64,000 bases of DNA from Anaerolineae bacterium (GTDB taxonomy: Bacteria; Chloroflexota; Anaerolineae; Aggregatilineales; J027): NCBI GenBank assembly GCA_021463865.1, contig JAJTXY010000016.1, positions 1 to 64,000 on the forward strand, in the 5' to 3' direction. The notes under the pieces are model-generated. The model searched no databases. It had not been told where the DNA came from and saw only the letters and a program-made list of their open reading frames with translations. Below, in pieces: positions 34,954-43,044 of this stretch; position 1 is the first letter of the stretch; the number at the start of each line of letters is the position of its first letter. Position numbers and translations under genes: made by a program.

Positions 34954-36921
34954 TTACGCCTCGTAGTGGACCCATTTGCTAAACCGGAACTGCATCGCTG
35001 TTAAGCCGACAATAATCACGACTAAAATCCATGACGCCGCCGAGCCTTGACCAATTTCCAACTGTTGGAAGGTGCGCTGATAGAGGAAAAAGGCCGCCGA
35101 CATGAGACTTGACTCGGTTTCGGTGGTGCCGATGATAAAGACCATCTCAAAGGTTTGCAGCGATGCGATCACCCCAATCACGATGTTGTAGAATAGGGCC
35201 GGGGAAATCATAGGTAGCGTAATTTTGAAGAATTTTTGCACCCCACTTGCACCGTCTACCTCCGCCGCTTCATAGAGCGAACGTGGCACACCTTTGAGCG
35301 CGGCAAGGAAAATCAACATACCTGCGCCGGAACTCCACATCGTAATCAGAACTAGGGATGGCTTTGACCAAATGTCGTTTGTCAACCAGAATGGCACACG
35401 CCTATTCTCTGGGTATTCATCGGCAAATTCATGAAAGCGGGCAAAATGGTAATTGGGCTTGCCATTTGCTTCCGCAATATTGGCAAAATCTTGGAAATAG
35501 CGACGGGTATCCAAGAAAGAATTGAGGGCAATCAGCGCAAAAAAGATAAACGCGGCATACAAAAACACTTTGCGTTGTTTGGGGTAGCGCTCGTGCAACA
35601 AAGCGGCTATGGCGGCCACCAAGATGATTGAGCCATAGAACCACATGGTTGAAATGGTCTCGAATGGGAATACCTCTTCGAGATAGTCCATGTTGTTCGG
35701 CTGTTCAATCGCGGATTGGAAGGTCAGATAGCGGAATATCAATTCCAGCCGTCCACCATCCAATTGACCGGGGATAAGCAGAACAAAAATAATCACGCCC
35801 AAGATGCCAACCGCCGCTAACATCAATTTGGTGGTGAAGGCCGTCCATGTGCCGAAGAAGGGCACCATTAAGGGAAGCGCTGCGACGATGAGAGCAATGA
35901 GATATTTAGGGGCGTCGCCTTTGGTCGGGTTAAAATCGGCGGCCTTAAGTGTCATCACCAGACTGGCGGCAATAAACACCAATGCAATGATTTGGGTCGT
36001 GCGTATCGCACTCCATTTTTCGGCGCGGGCATTTAAAATCATGATACCCACCGCCATAAGACCAAACGCATACGTCCAGACGGGGTTGATCGGGTTGGCA
36101 GCAAGCCCTTTAGAAAAGAGTACCCCCACCAGTATCGCCCCCAAGATTTCGATGATGCGTAGGGCACGGTTACGTTTACTTTCTTCCCATTCTCCGAAGG
36201 CGAGTGGGCCGATTAAGAACAGGCCAAGTAGCGCTGGAAAGGTATATTTTAGCGGGCCAATCGGGTCATCGCGCACTGCCATGCCGATATAGAATCCGTT
36301 GAGGCTTTCGACGACATAGACCACCGAACGGTAAATATAATCAAATAGGAAAAAGCTGTCGGCAAAACGCTGTAGGCTCACATTCACAAAACCGCCGTTG
36401 GTGGCAAACATATAACGCCACGCCAATAGCACGGCTGGGCCACCCGCCAAAATGACGGGCAGATAAAAAATGGTGCGGAAAAGCCGAATACCTTTGACCT
36501 CACGATTCAGCAGCATTGCCATGCCCAACGAGGTAACAATTTGGAGCGGGACACCAATGGCAGCGTAATAAAAGGAATTGAACATTGCGCCCTTGAAGCG
36601 TCCTCCGTAGGTGCCTTCACCCTTGAGCAGCACGCGATAATTTTCTAAGCCAATCCATTCAATGGGTTTGCCTAATTTGTAATCGGTGAAGCTGTAGTAG
36701 AGCGAAACAAGGGTTGGGCCAGCGACAAAAATGAAAAAACCGCTGATCCAAGGGCCTGCGAAGAGTGCGCCCCAGAACGCCTTGCGCTGTTCCGTCTCCG
36801 AGAATCCGCGCAACTTGACCAGAAACTTTGCCACGAGGCCAATGAGGTAGCTGGTAATCGCAATAAAGGCAACCGTCCCTAGTGCCCAGAAGATATTTTC
36901 GAGACGGTATTGATTTGCCAT
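34954..36921 (-). CDS. Carbohydrate ABC transporter permease (MalF-type) with ~330-residue membrane insertion
   Basis: A 655-residue permease, twice the usual ~300. Residues 45-180 are a normal MalF-type start (GPWISGFFIF, then LFRTIFYLPVILAGGPAVLLAW). Residues 511-655 are a normal end, with the EAA loop SLYEAAEVDGASGVQKFFKITLP at about 549-570. Between about 183 and 510 lies an extra block with roughly eight further hydrophobic segments (about 225-242, 255-272, 281-297, 308-325, 340-356, 367-384, 424-442, 452-470), unlike anything in the standard fold. Both flanks are in frame and align well to the family, so this is an insertion, not a misassembly signal. It forms the pore with the MalG-type partner. 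Confidence 0.88.
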   Translation of the reverse strand: MANQYRLENIFWALGTVAFIAITSYLIGLVAKFLVKLRGFSETEQRKAFWGALFAGPWISGFFIFVAGPTLVSLYYSFTDYKLGKPIEWIGLENYRVLLKGEGTYGGRFKGAMFNSFYYAAIGVPLQIVTSLGMAMLLNREVKGIRLFRTIFYLPVILAGGPAVLLAWRYMFATNGGFVNVSLQRFADSFFLFDYIYRSVVYVVESLNGFYIGMAVRDDPIGPLKYTFPALLGLFLIGPLAFGEWEESKRNRALRIIEILGAILVGVLFSKGLAANPINPVWTYAFGLMAVGIMILNARAEKWSAIRTTQIIALVFIAASLVMTLKAADFNPTKGDAPKYLIALIVAALPLMVPFFGTWTAFTTKLMLAAVGILGVIIFVLLIPGQLDGGRLELIFRYLTFQSAIEQPNNMDYLEEVFPFETISTMWFYGSIILVAAIAALLHERYPKQRKVFLYAAFIFFALIALNSFLDTRRYFQDFANIAEANGKPNYHFARFHEFADEYPENRRVPFWLTNDIWSKPSLVLITMWSSGAGMLIFLAALKGVPRSLYEAAEVDGASGVQKFFKITLPMISPALFYNIVIGVIASLQTFEMVFIIGTTETESSLMSAAFFLYQRTFQQLEIGQGSAASWILVVIIVGLTAMQFRFSKWVHYEA

Positions 36922-36985
36922 GTGAGGGCCTTTCCAAAAAACTTAACAATCATAAGTGCAGTGGAGTATACTGGTGGAAATATCA

Positions 36986-37021
36986 GCGGGGGCGGCTGGA
37001 GAACCGATATACCGCCCCTGC
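36986..37021 (-). promoter_or_regulatory. Strong intercistronic hairpin between binding protein and permease genes
   Basis: GCGGGGGCGG (36986-36995) and CCGCCCCTGC (37012-37021) form a 10-bp stem with one G-U and a 16-base loop. It has no U-run. Such hairpins 3' of binding-protein genes usually protect the upstream mRNA or cut read-through, giving more binding protein than permease. Confidence 0.5.
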
Positions 37022-37034
37022 GAAGTGAACTTAA

Positions 37035-38336
37035 TTAGTCAAGATAGCCATTGGCTTCAAGGATAGAATCATAGGCTTCCTTGAGGGCGGTCTGTGTATC
37101 TTCCAAACTCTGTTGATCGGTCAGGAACAGCGTGACCTGTTCGACAATCAGTGGACGCAGTTCAGCACTGGCGCGGATGTCGGAGAAACCACGACCATAT
37201 TCTTCGGCCAAGCCGAGCAGTTGATCCCACACGGGGTCATTGGCGCGGATGTCGTCCCAAGCATCAGTACGGACGGGGGTAAAACCAGCAACGGCGTTCA
37301 ATTCAATGGCATATTCTTTGCTGCCGATGAATTTCAAGAATTCGCCAGCGAGTTCTTTGTTTTCGACATATTCAGGAACAGACAGCCAGTCAATGAAGAC
37401 CTGAATCAGTTGTTCCCCATTCGCGCCCGCTGGATAGGGGCCGATGGCGACGTTTTCCCAAATGGGGTCGCTGGTTGGGGGCACGTTCCACATGGGGAAG
37501 ATACCGCTGACGACGACACCGGAGGCCAATGGTGTACCTTCGATGGGTGGCAGGCCGGGGGTGTCTTCGGTGGGTAGAACAGCGCGGCGGCGGTCATACA
37601 TAAATTGCAGGGCTTCGGCGGTTGCTTCGCTGTCGAAAGCGCTCGTGCCGTCTTCGTTATACAGTTCACCACCAGCACTCCAAATGTAGCCAATGAATTC
37701 TTGGGCATCGAACAAACCACCACCGATGTCCATGAAACCTTGTTTTTCTACACCAGCATCACCGACAACTGTGTTTTCCTGCACGAAGGCAAGGGATTCT
37801 TCAAAAGTGGTGGGCAGGGGGGCATCTGGACTCGCCATCAGGTCACTGCGATAGAAAATCGGACGAGGTGACATCAGCAGGGGCAGACCACGCAGATGGC
37901 CGTCATAGGTCGCGGTTTCCAACGCGGCTGGCAGGAAGTTTGCAAGGTCTTCCCAATCCGCTAGATAAGCATCCATGTCGGCCAATAGGTCGCCGTAGGT
38001 CGCGGCATATTCCGAGCCGAGGTAGACAATTTCGGGGCCGTCACCAGTGGTGATCCAGCCAGCGACGTCGGTGTCAAACGTGCCCCAACCACCCGTCAGG
38101 ATTTCCAATTTGACGCCGGGGTGATCGGCTTCAAAGGCGGGGAAGACAGTCTCACGGAACCAAGTTTGGGTATCTTCGGTCAGGCCCGTGATGTAGATTT
38201 CGAGTGTTTCGGCGTCCTGTGCAGCCACAGCGGGTTGAGCAGGCGCAGCGGTTTCCTTCGCGCTGGCGGGAATCGCAACCGCTGATAGCACGAGGATGAC
38301 AGCGAGGGTCAAGAACAAATATGACTTGCGCTTCAA
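37035..38336 (-). CDS. Extracellular sugar-binding protein of ABC transporter
   Basis: A 433-residue family 1 solute-binding protein. The signal peptide is about residues 1-26 (MKRKSYLF, long hydrophobic core, ASA). It is followed by LEIYITG, FPAFEADHPGVKLEIL and GDGPEIVYLGSEYAATYGDLLADM, the normal sugar SBP N-lobe. There is no lipobox cysteine, unlike most Gram-positive or Chloroflexota SBPs, so anchoring must be by an uncleaved signal or other contacts. It starts at TTG with AAGGAG 7 bases upstream. First gene of the eight-gene amino-sugar operon. Confidence 0.9.
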   Translation of the reverse strand: MKRKSYLFLTLAVILVLSAVAIPASAKETAAPAQPAVAAQDAETLEIYITGLTEDTQTWFRETVFPAFEADHPGVKLEILTGGWGTFDTDVAGWITTGDGPEIVYLGSEYAATYGDLLADMDAYLADWEDLANFLPAALETATYDGHLRGLPLLMSPRPIFYRSDLMASPDAPLPTTFEESLAFVQENTVVGDAGVEKQGFMDIGGGLFDAQEFIGYIWSAGGELYNEDGTSAFDSEATAEALQFMYDRRRAVLPTEDTPGLPPIEGTPLASGVVVSGIFPMWNVPPTSDPIWENVAIGPYPAGANGEQLIQVFIDWLSVPEYVENKELAGEFLKFIGSKEYAIELNAVAGFTPVRTDAWDDIRANDPVWDQLLGLAEEYGRGFSDIRASAELRPLIVEQVTLFLTDQQSLEDTQTALKEAYDSILEANGYLD

Positions 38337-38347
38337 CTTAAAGCTCC

Positions 38348-38386
38348 TTACTAAGTTAGTTAGTTAGATTTCCTTACTTACTTAAA
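38348..38386. promoter_or_regulatory. Candidate repressor operators in the amino-sugar operon leader
   Basis: TTACTAAGTTAGTTA (38348-38362) is an inverted repeat (ACTAA-G-TTAGT core). Further TTACT/AGTAA and TTAGT half-sites are repeated in tandem up to 38386 (TTAGTTAGTTAG, TTACTTACTT), covering the predicted start site and leader. A/T-rich TTAGT-type inverted repeats suit ROK regulators, and the operon encodes one; the link is inference. Confidence 0.45.
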
Positions 38387-38387
38387 G

Positions 38388-38415
38388 AGTATAACTACCT
38401 GCGGAATTTTGTCAA
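38388..38415 (-). promoter_or_regulatory. Promoter of the amino-sugar operon
   Basis: On the minus strand a perfect TTGACA (38415-38410), 16-base spacer and TATACT (38393-38388). It lies 52 bases before the TTG start of the binding-protein gene and is the best promoter match in the window. Confidence 0.75.
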
Positions 38416-38609
38416 CAATTTCGTGGAAGATTTTTTCGGATCACTTGAAACCGTAGTAGCCACATGGCTAATCCACGTAGGTCAGCCATAAGTCGGACGA
38501 ACTTTCAACCACCTGCCCGATGATTGCCCTCTATGAATCGCCTAGACTTGCAGTATCACAAGGTAACTAAACTGAAGGGGGATGAGGCGACTAGAACGCC
38601 AAATGAACC

Positions 38610-39389
38610 ATGAGTGAAGCATTCATCCGTATCCAAAATCTGGTCAAGAGTTATAACACACCCGCCGGTTCGGTGAGTGTCTTAAATGAAGTCAATCTCG
38701 ACATTCAACGGGGCGAAATGATTGCCCTTGTTGGCCCATCGGGGAGCGGGAAAACCACCTTCCTCAATATGCTGACCGGAATTGATAAGCCTAACAGCGG
38801 GCACGTTCAGATTAATGGGGTCAATATCACACGCAGCCGCGAACGCAAATTGACCAAATGGCGTGCTAAGAACGTCGGCATCGTATTCCAATTTTTCCAA
38901 CTGCTCCCTACCCTCTCGGTTGCCAATAATGTGGTTGCGCCGATGGATTTTGCCGGGATGTGGAAACCCAATGACCGTCACGACATTGCGCTGCAACTGC
39001 TCGATCGGCTGGGGATTAAGGAACAAGCCTACAAAACCCCAGACATGCTATCAGGTGGTCAGCAGCAACGGGTAGCGATTGCACGGGCGCTGGCGAATAA
39101 TCCCAGTTTGATCATTGGGGACGAACCCACCGCCAACCTTGACCGTATGAGCGCCGCCAATGTATTCCATATGTTTCGCCAACTGGCCGAACGTGGCAGC
39201 ACGGTCATTATCGTGACACATGACCGCGAATTGGTCAAAAATGTGCCCAAGATTCTTGAACTGAGTCACGGGCAAATTCATGAGACATCGCTCGCCGCGA
39301 TTGCCCGTCACCGTACTGATGAACTCAAGGCTGTGCATACCCGCACCCAAGAAATGCGGGCGCTCAAATTGGCGAAGGCCACGCACTAA
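38610..39389 (+). CDS. ABC transporter ATP-binding protein (MacB/LolD-type)
   Basis: A 259-residue ATPase. Walker A is GPSGSGKTT (42-50), the signature is LSGGQQQRVAIARAL, Walker B is LIIGDEPT, and the H-loop is VTHD. The [23 protein letters not shown]-loop context is typical of MacB/LolD/FtsE-like exporters that pair with FtsX-type permeases. A ~30-residue charged C-terminal extension (HRTDELKAVHTRTQEMRAL) is unusual. No permease is adjacent; only a second similar ATPase follows 39 bases later. No Shine-Dalgarno is obvious before this ATG. Confidence 0.9.
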   Translation: MSEAFIRIQNLVKSYNTPAGSVSVLNEVNLDIQRGEMIALVGPSGSGKTTFLNMLTGIDKPNSGHVQINGVNITRSRERKLTKWRAKNVGIVFQFFQLLPTLSVANNVVAPMDFAGMWKPNDRHDIALQLLDRLGIKEQAYKTPDMLSGGQQQRVAIARALANNPSLIIGDEPTANLDRMSAANVFHMFRQLAERGSTVIIVTHDRELVKNVPKILELSHGQIHETSLAAIARHRTDELKAVHTRTQEMRALKLAKATH

Positions 39390-39428
39390 TTTTCCAGACC
39401 GACAAAAGCAATCACAGGAAACAACATC

Positions 39429-40136
39429 ATGAAACCACTGATTTCATTGGAAGATGTCCGCAAAATCTATAAGACCAAAGCGGGCCAATTAGAAGTCCTT
39501 AAGGGCGTAGATTTTCAGGTCGGGGAAGGTGAGTTCGTCGCGGTGGTTGGGCCATCAGGCAGCGGCAAAAGCACCCTGATTAACATGATTACCGGGATTG
39601 ACCGCCCCACCAAAGGCGAGGTGTATGTCGCTGACCAACGCCTAACCAATATGAGCGAAAACGCGGTGGCGAAGTGGCGCGGGAAAAATGTAGGGGTGGT
39701 GTTCCAATTTTTCCAACTACTGCCGACCCTGACGGTGCTGGAAAACGTCATGATGCCGATGTATTACACCAATACCTACGGCAGCCGGCGGCGTCAGCGG
39801 GCGATGGAACTGCTTGAACGGGTAGATTTGCCGGATGTCGCGCTCAAGTATCCCAGTCAGATTTCGGGTGGTCAGCAGCAGCGGGCCGCGATTGCACGGG
39901 CACTCGCCAATGATCCGAAGGTGTTGGTCGGTGACGAGCCGACGGGGAATCTTGATACGGTTTCGGCGGGACTGGTGTTTGGCCTGTTTGAAGAACTGGT
40001 CGCCAACGGCACCACCATTGTCATGGTGACGCATGACCGTGATCTGGCAGGCCAAGTGCCGCATGTGGTCGAAGTGCGCGACGGAAGAATCATGAATGCA
40101 CAGGAAGTTGACCAAAGACTGGTCGCGGGCCGATAA
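39429..40136 (+). CDS. ABC transporter ATP-binding protein (MacB/LolD-type)
   Basis: A 235-residue ATPase, close in sequence to its neighbour (shared [13 protein letters not shown]-loop and [15 protein letters not shown] signature). Walker A is GPSGSGKST (41-49) and Walker B is [12 protein letters not shown] is 10 bases before the ATG. The two genes probably form one unit and may make a heterodimeric nucleotide-binding pair for a permease encoded elsewhere. Confidence 0.9.
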   Translation: MKPLISLEDVRKIYKTKAGQLEVLKGVDFQVGEGEFVAVVGPSGSGKSTLINMITGIDRPTKGEVYVADQRLTNMSENAVAKWRGKNVGVVFQFFQLLPTLTVLENVMMPMYYTNTYGSRRRQRAMELLERVDLPDVALKYPSQISGGQQQRAAIARALANDPKVLVGDEPTGNLDTVSAGLVFGLFEELVANGTTIVMVTHDRDLAGQVPHVVEVRDGRIMNAQEVDQRLVAGR

Positions 40137-40179
40137 TCAGAGCAAAATTCAAGAGGGCAGATTCTGGTATGTTCCCTCA

Positions 40180-40211
40180 CCCCCCTCTCCCAATGCTCTG
40201 GTAGAGGGGGG
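40180..40211. repeat. Palindromic C-run/G-run element (REP-like)
   Basis: CCCCCCTCT (40180-40188) and AGAGGGGGG (40203-40211) are perfect 9-bp inverted arms with a 14-base loop, in a CCCTCACC...CTTCCCCTT context. The layout resembles the dispersed intergenic CCCTCTCCC-type repeats of bacterial genomes. No second copy is in the window, so repeat status is unproven. Confidence 0.45.
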
Positions 40212-40281
40212 ACTTCCCCTTCAGGATAACCTTTGTCGCCTGTGGAGTGAGTTGGGAATAGGGGCTGCCCTCTGATCTAGC

Positions 40282-41319
40282 ATGATTAGAGGTATAAAAA
40301 ACGTCGTGGATGACTTCATCGGGGATATATTGATTGTTGACGATAACACGGCGAATTTGCAGACGTTATCGGCGATTTTGAAAGAACACAAACACAAAGT
40401 TCGGGCTGTTACCACTGGGCAGATGGCGTTGATTGTGGCCCACACGGCGACGCCAGAACTTATTTTGCTGGATGTCAATATGCCGGAAATGAACGGCTAC
40501 GAGGTCTGCCAACGCCTAAAGGCCGACCCCGCGCTGCATCATATTCCAGTTGTTTTTATCAGTGCATTGGATGAAACCCTCGACAAGATCAAAGCGTTTC
40601 GTGTCGGTGGGGTAGATTACATTACCAAACCCTTCCAGATTGAAGAAGTGCTGGTGCGTGTCGAAAATCACCTCAAACTTTATCGGCTGTACCAGCAGTC
40701 CCAAGAAATGGCAGCTCTCGAAGAACGCCAGCGCATCGCCCGTGATTTGCACGATGCCGTCAATCAAACCCTTTTTTCAGCGAGCATGATGGCGGAAACA
40801 CTGCTGCTGACGGCTGATTCCGATCCCGCCAAAATCAAACCCGGCCTAGAGCGGATTCATCAATTGACACAGGGGGCGTTGGCGGAAATGCGAACCCTCT
40901 TGTTTGAACTGCGCCCCGATGCCTTGATGAATGCGGATTTGGCGACCCTTTTGCCCTATCTGGTGGATTCAGCGATTGCACGCACCAAGGCGCATGTTGA
41001 ATTTAGTTTGGATGGGGATGTCGAATTGACCTCAGAGGCTAAAGTCGTGTTTTATCGCATCGCGCAGGAAGCCCTCAACAATATTGTGAAACACGCCCAC
41101 GCGACGGAAATTGCCATTGGCATCTACCAGACCGCAACCGAAGTGGTCATGCGAATCGCGGATGATGGGGTGGGATTTGATGCTGGGCAACTACCCCCCG
41201 GCCATTTTGGGTTGGGGATTATGCAGGAACGGGCACACATGATTGGAGCGGAACTTGAAGTTGACACCGCACCTGAGCAGGGCACGACGATTGTGTTACA
41301 CTGGAAACGCTGGCACTAA
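40282..41319 (+). CDS. Hybrid sensor: receiver domain fused to HisKA_3 histidine kinase
   Basis: A 345-residue cytoplasmic protein. The receiver domain (about 14-130) has the phospho-acceptor Asp in ELILLDVNMPEMNG and Lys in TKPF. A short linker leads to a HisKA_3 dimerisation domain with ERQRIARDLHDAVNQTLF (His present) and an HATPase_c domain (FYRIAQEALNNIVKHA N-box, DDGVGFD G1, GHFGLGIMQERA G2). There is no membrane or sensory domain, so input comes through phosphorylation of its own receiver. It is followed by a NarL-type response regulator, its likely partner. No good Shine-Dalgarno is visible. Confidence 0.9.
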   Translation: MIRGIKNVVDDFIGDILIVDDNTANLQTLSAILKEHKHKVRAVTTGQMALIVAHTATPELILLDVNMPEMNGYEVCQRLKADPALHHIPVVFISALDETLDKIKAFRVGGVDYITKPFQIEEVLVRVENHLKLYRLYQQSQEMAALEERQRIARDLHDAVNQTLFSASMMAETLLLTADSDPAKIKPGLERIHQLTQGALAEMRTLLFELRPDALMNADLATLLPYLVDSAIARTKAHVEFSLDGDVELTSEAKVVFYRIAQEALNNIVKHAHATEIAIGIYQTATEVVMRIADDGVGFDAGQLPPGHFGLGIMQERAHMIGAELEVDTAPEQGTTIVLHWKRWH

Positions 41320-41330
41320 ATGGGGAGGGT

Positions 41331-41353
41331 GCCGAGGAATAGAATTCCCCGGC
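41331..41353. repeat. REP-like palindrome
   Basis: GCCGAGGAAT and ATTCCCCGGC (41331-41340, 41344-41353) form a 10-bp stem with one mismatch and a 3-base loop, followed by TACGAAAAC. Its layout (palindrome centred on TAGA or TAAA, then GCTA/GCTG plus A-rich) recalls the element at 49134-49154. Confidence 0.4.
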
Positions 41354-41364
41354 TACGAAAACAA

Positions 41365-41383
41365 TGTCCACTCAATGTGGACA
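41365..41383. repeat. Second hairpin in the kinase-regulator gap
   Basis: TGTCCAC and GTGGACA form a perfect 7-bp stem around TCAAT. It could be a regulator site or an RNA hairpin between the kinase and the response regulator genes. Confidence 0.35.
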
Positions 41384-41448
41384 GGCGTTGCCCAATTCAT
41401 AATAAGGTTGTTCAGGGGAAACTGGGTTGCTATTGAGATGAGGCATTT

Positions 41449-42096
<648 letters not shown>

Positions 42097-42150
42097 AGTT
42101 TGAGCTATAATTTTCCTAAAGGAAGGTAGTAATGGAGTGGAGTATTGCAG

Positions 42151-42573
42151 GTGACGGGTAAACGCTCCCGACAATGGCAGGCCGATTTGACATCGCTGGC
42201 TGAGATTCGAGCATTTGTCGAAAGTTGTGCCAAAACGCTGGGTGCGAACGAAAGCCAGACTTCTGACGTCTTATTAGCTGTCAACGAAGCCGTAACCAAT
42301 TCGATTTTGCACGGTTATGGCGGGGCCGGGCTGGTTCGAGTCGAAGTTGATCGTGAAAATGGGCAGTTGTGTGTCTGTGTGGCCGATCAAGCCCCACCCT
42401 TTGACCCGACGCAGCATATCACCCCGAACATCAATCGTCCTTTAGATGAATGTGGCCTAGGTGGGATGGGCATTCATATGATGCGTGCCCTCACCGATGA
42501 GATAGTGTATCATGCCCCAATTGAGGGGGGTAACGAACTTACTCTTAAAAAGAATTTATCAGAAGATGTTTAA
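42151..42573 (+). CDS. Anti-sigma-factor-type serine kinase (RsbW/SpoIIAB-like HATPase)
   Basis: About 140 residues of the HATPase_c_2 class. The N-box is LAVNEAVTNSILHGYGG, the G1 region is VCVADQAPPFDP and the G2 loop is GLGGMGIHMMRAL. These GHKL kinases phosphorylate STAS antagonists and hold sigma factors. GTG 42151 is chosen because GGAG lies 8 bases upstream; a TTG at 42145 is the alternative. A STAS protein gene follows directly, forming a partner-switching pair downstream of the two-component genes. No sigma factor gene is adjacent. Confidence 0.88.
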   Translation: MTGKRSRQWQADLTSLAEIRAFVESCAKTLGANESQTSDVLLAVNEAVTNSILHGYGGAGLVRVEVDRENGQLCVCVADQAPPFDPTQHITPNINRPLDECGLGGMGIHMMRALTDEIVYHAPIEGGNELTLKKNLSEDV

Positions 42574-42633
42574 GACTTTTAAGAAAGGAACGAAACCCTA
42601 GACTCCTTGCAGGGAGCCATATGGGGAATCATT

Positions 42634-43044
42634 ATGGAAATTACGGTAAGTCAAGTATCAGGTCGTGTGCCTGTGACCATTATTGCGCTGCGTGGGGCTT
42701 TGGATGGCTCGAATTATGAAGAATTGATCGCTACCGGACGCGCCGCCCATGCCGCCGGAGCCAAAGCGATTCTGCTGGATATTGCCGAACTCACCTTTAT
42801 GAGCAGCGCGGGTCTGGTGGCTCTACATAACCTGTATGCCATTCTCAAAGATGAAGTTGAGCCAGACCCCGAAGCGGGATGGGCCACACTCAAAACAGTG
42901 GGGAATGCAGGGCAGGCAGGCGGTCAGCCATTTGTGAAATTGTTGAATCCGCAGCCAGCGGTGATGCGTACTCTGGAAATTACCGGGATGCACAACTTCT
43001 TTGAGGTGCATACGGATCGAGAAACTGCCCTTCAATCATTTTAA
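42634..43044 (+). CDS. STAS-domain anti-sigma-factor antagonist
   Basis: A 136-residue STAS protein. The phosphorylation loop LTFMSSAGLVALH keeps a serine (Ser58) where SpoIIAA/RsbV have theirs, in the common MSSAGL variant. The domain is interrupted by an extra loop (about 75-100, DEVEPDPEAGWATLKTVG...). It is probably the substrate and partner of the preceding RsbW-like kinase. Its last 9 bases overlap the convergent P1 peptidase gene. An earlier TTG at 42607 is less likely. Confidence 0.85.
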   Translation: MEITVSQVSGRVPVTIIALRGALDGSNYEELIATGRAAHAAGAKAILLDIAELTFMSSAGLVALHNLYAILKDEVEPDPEAGWATLKTVGNAGQAGGQPFVKLLNPQPAVMRTLEITGMHNFFEVHTDRETALQSF

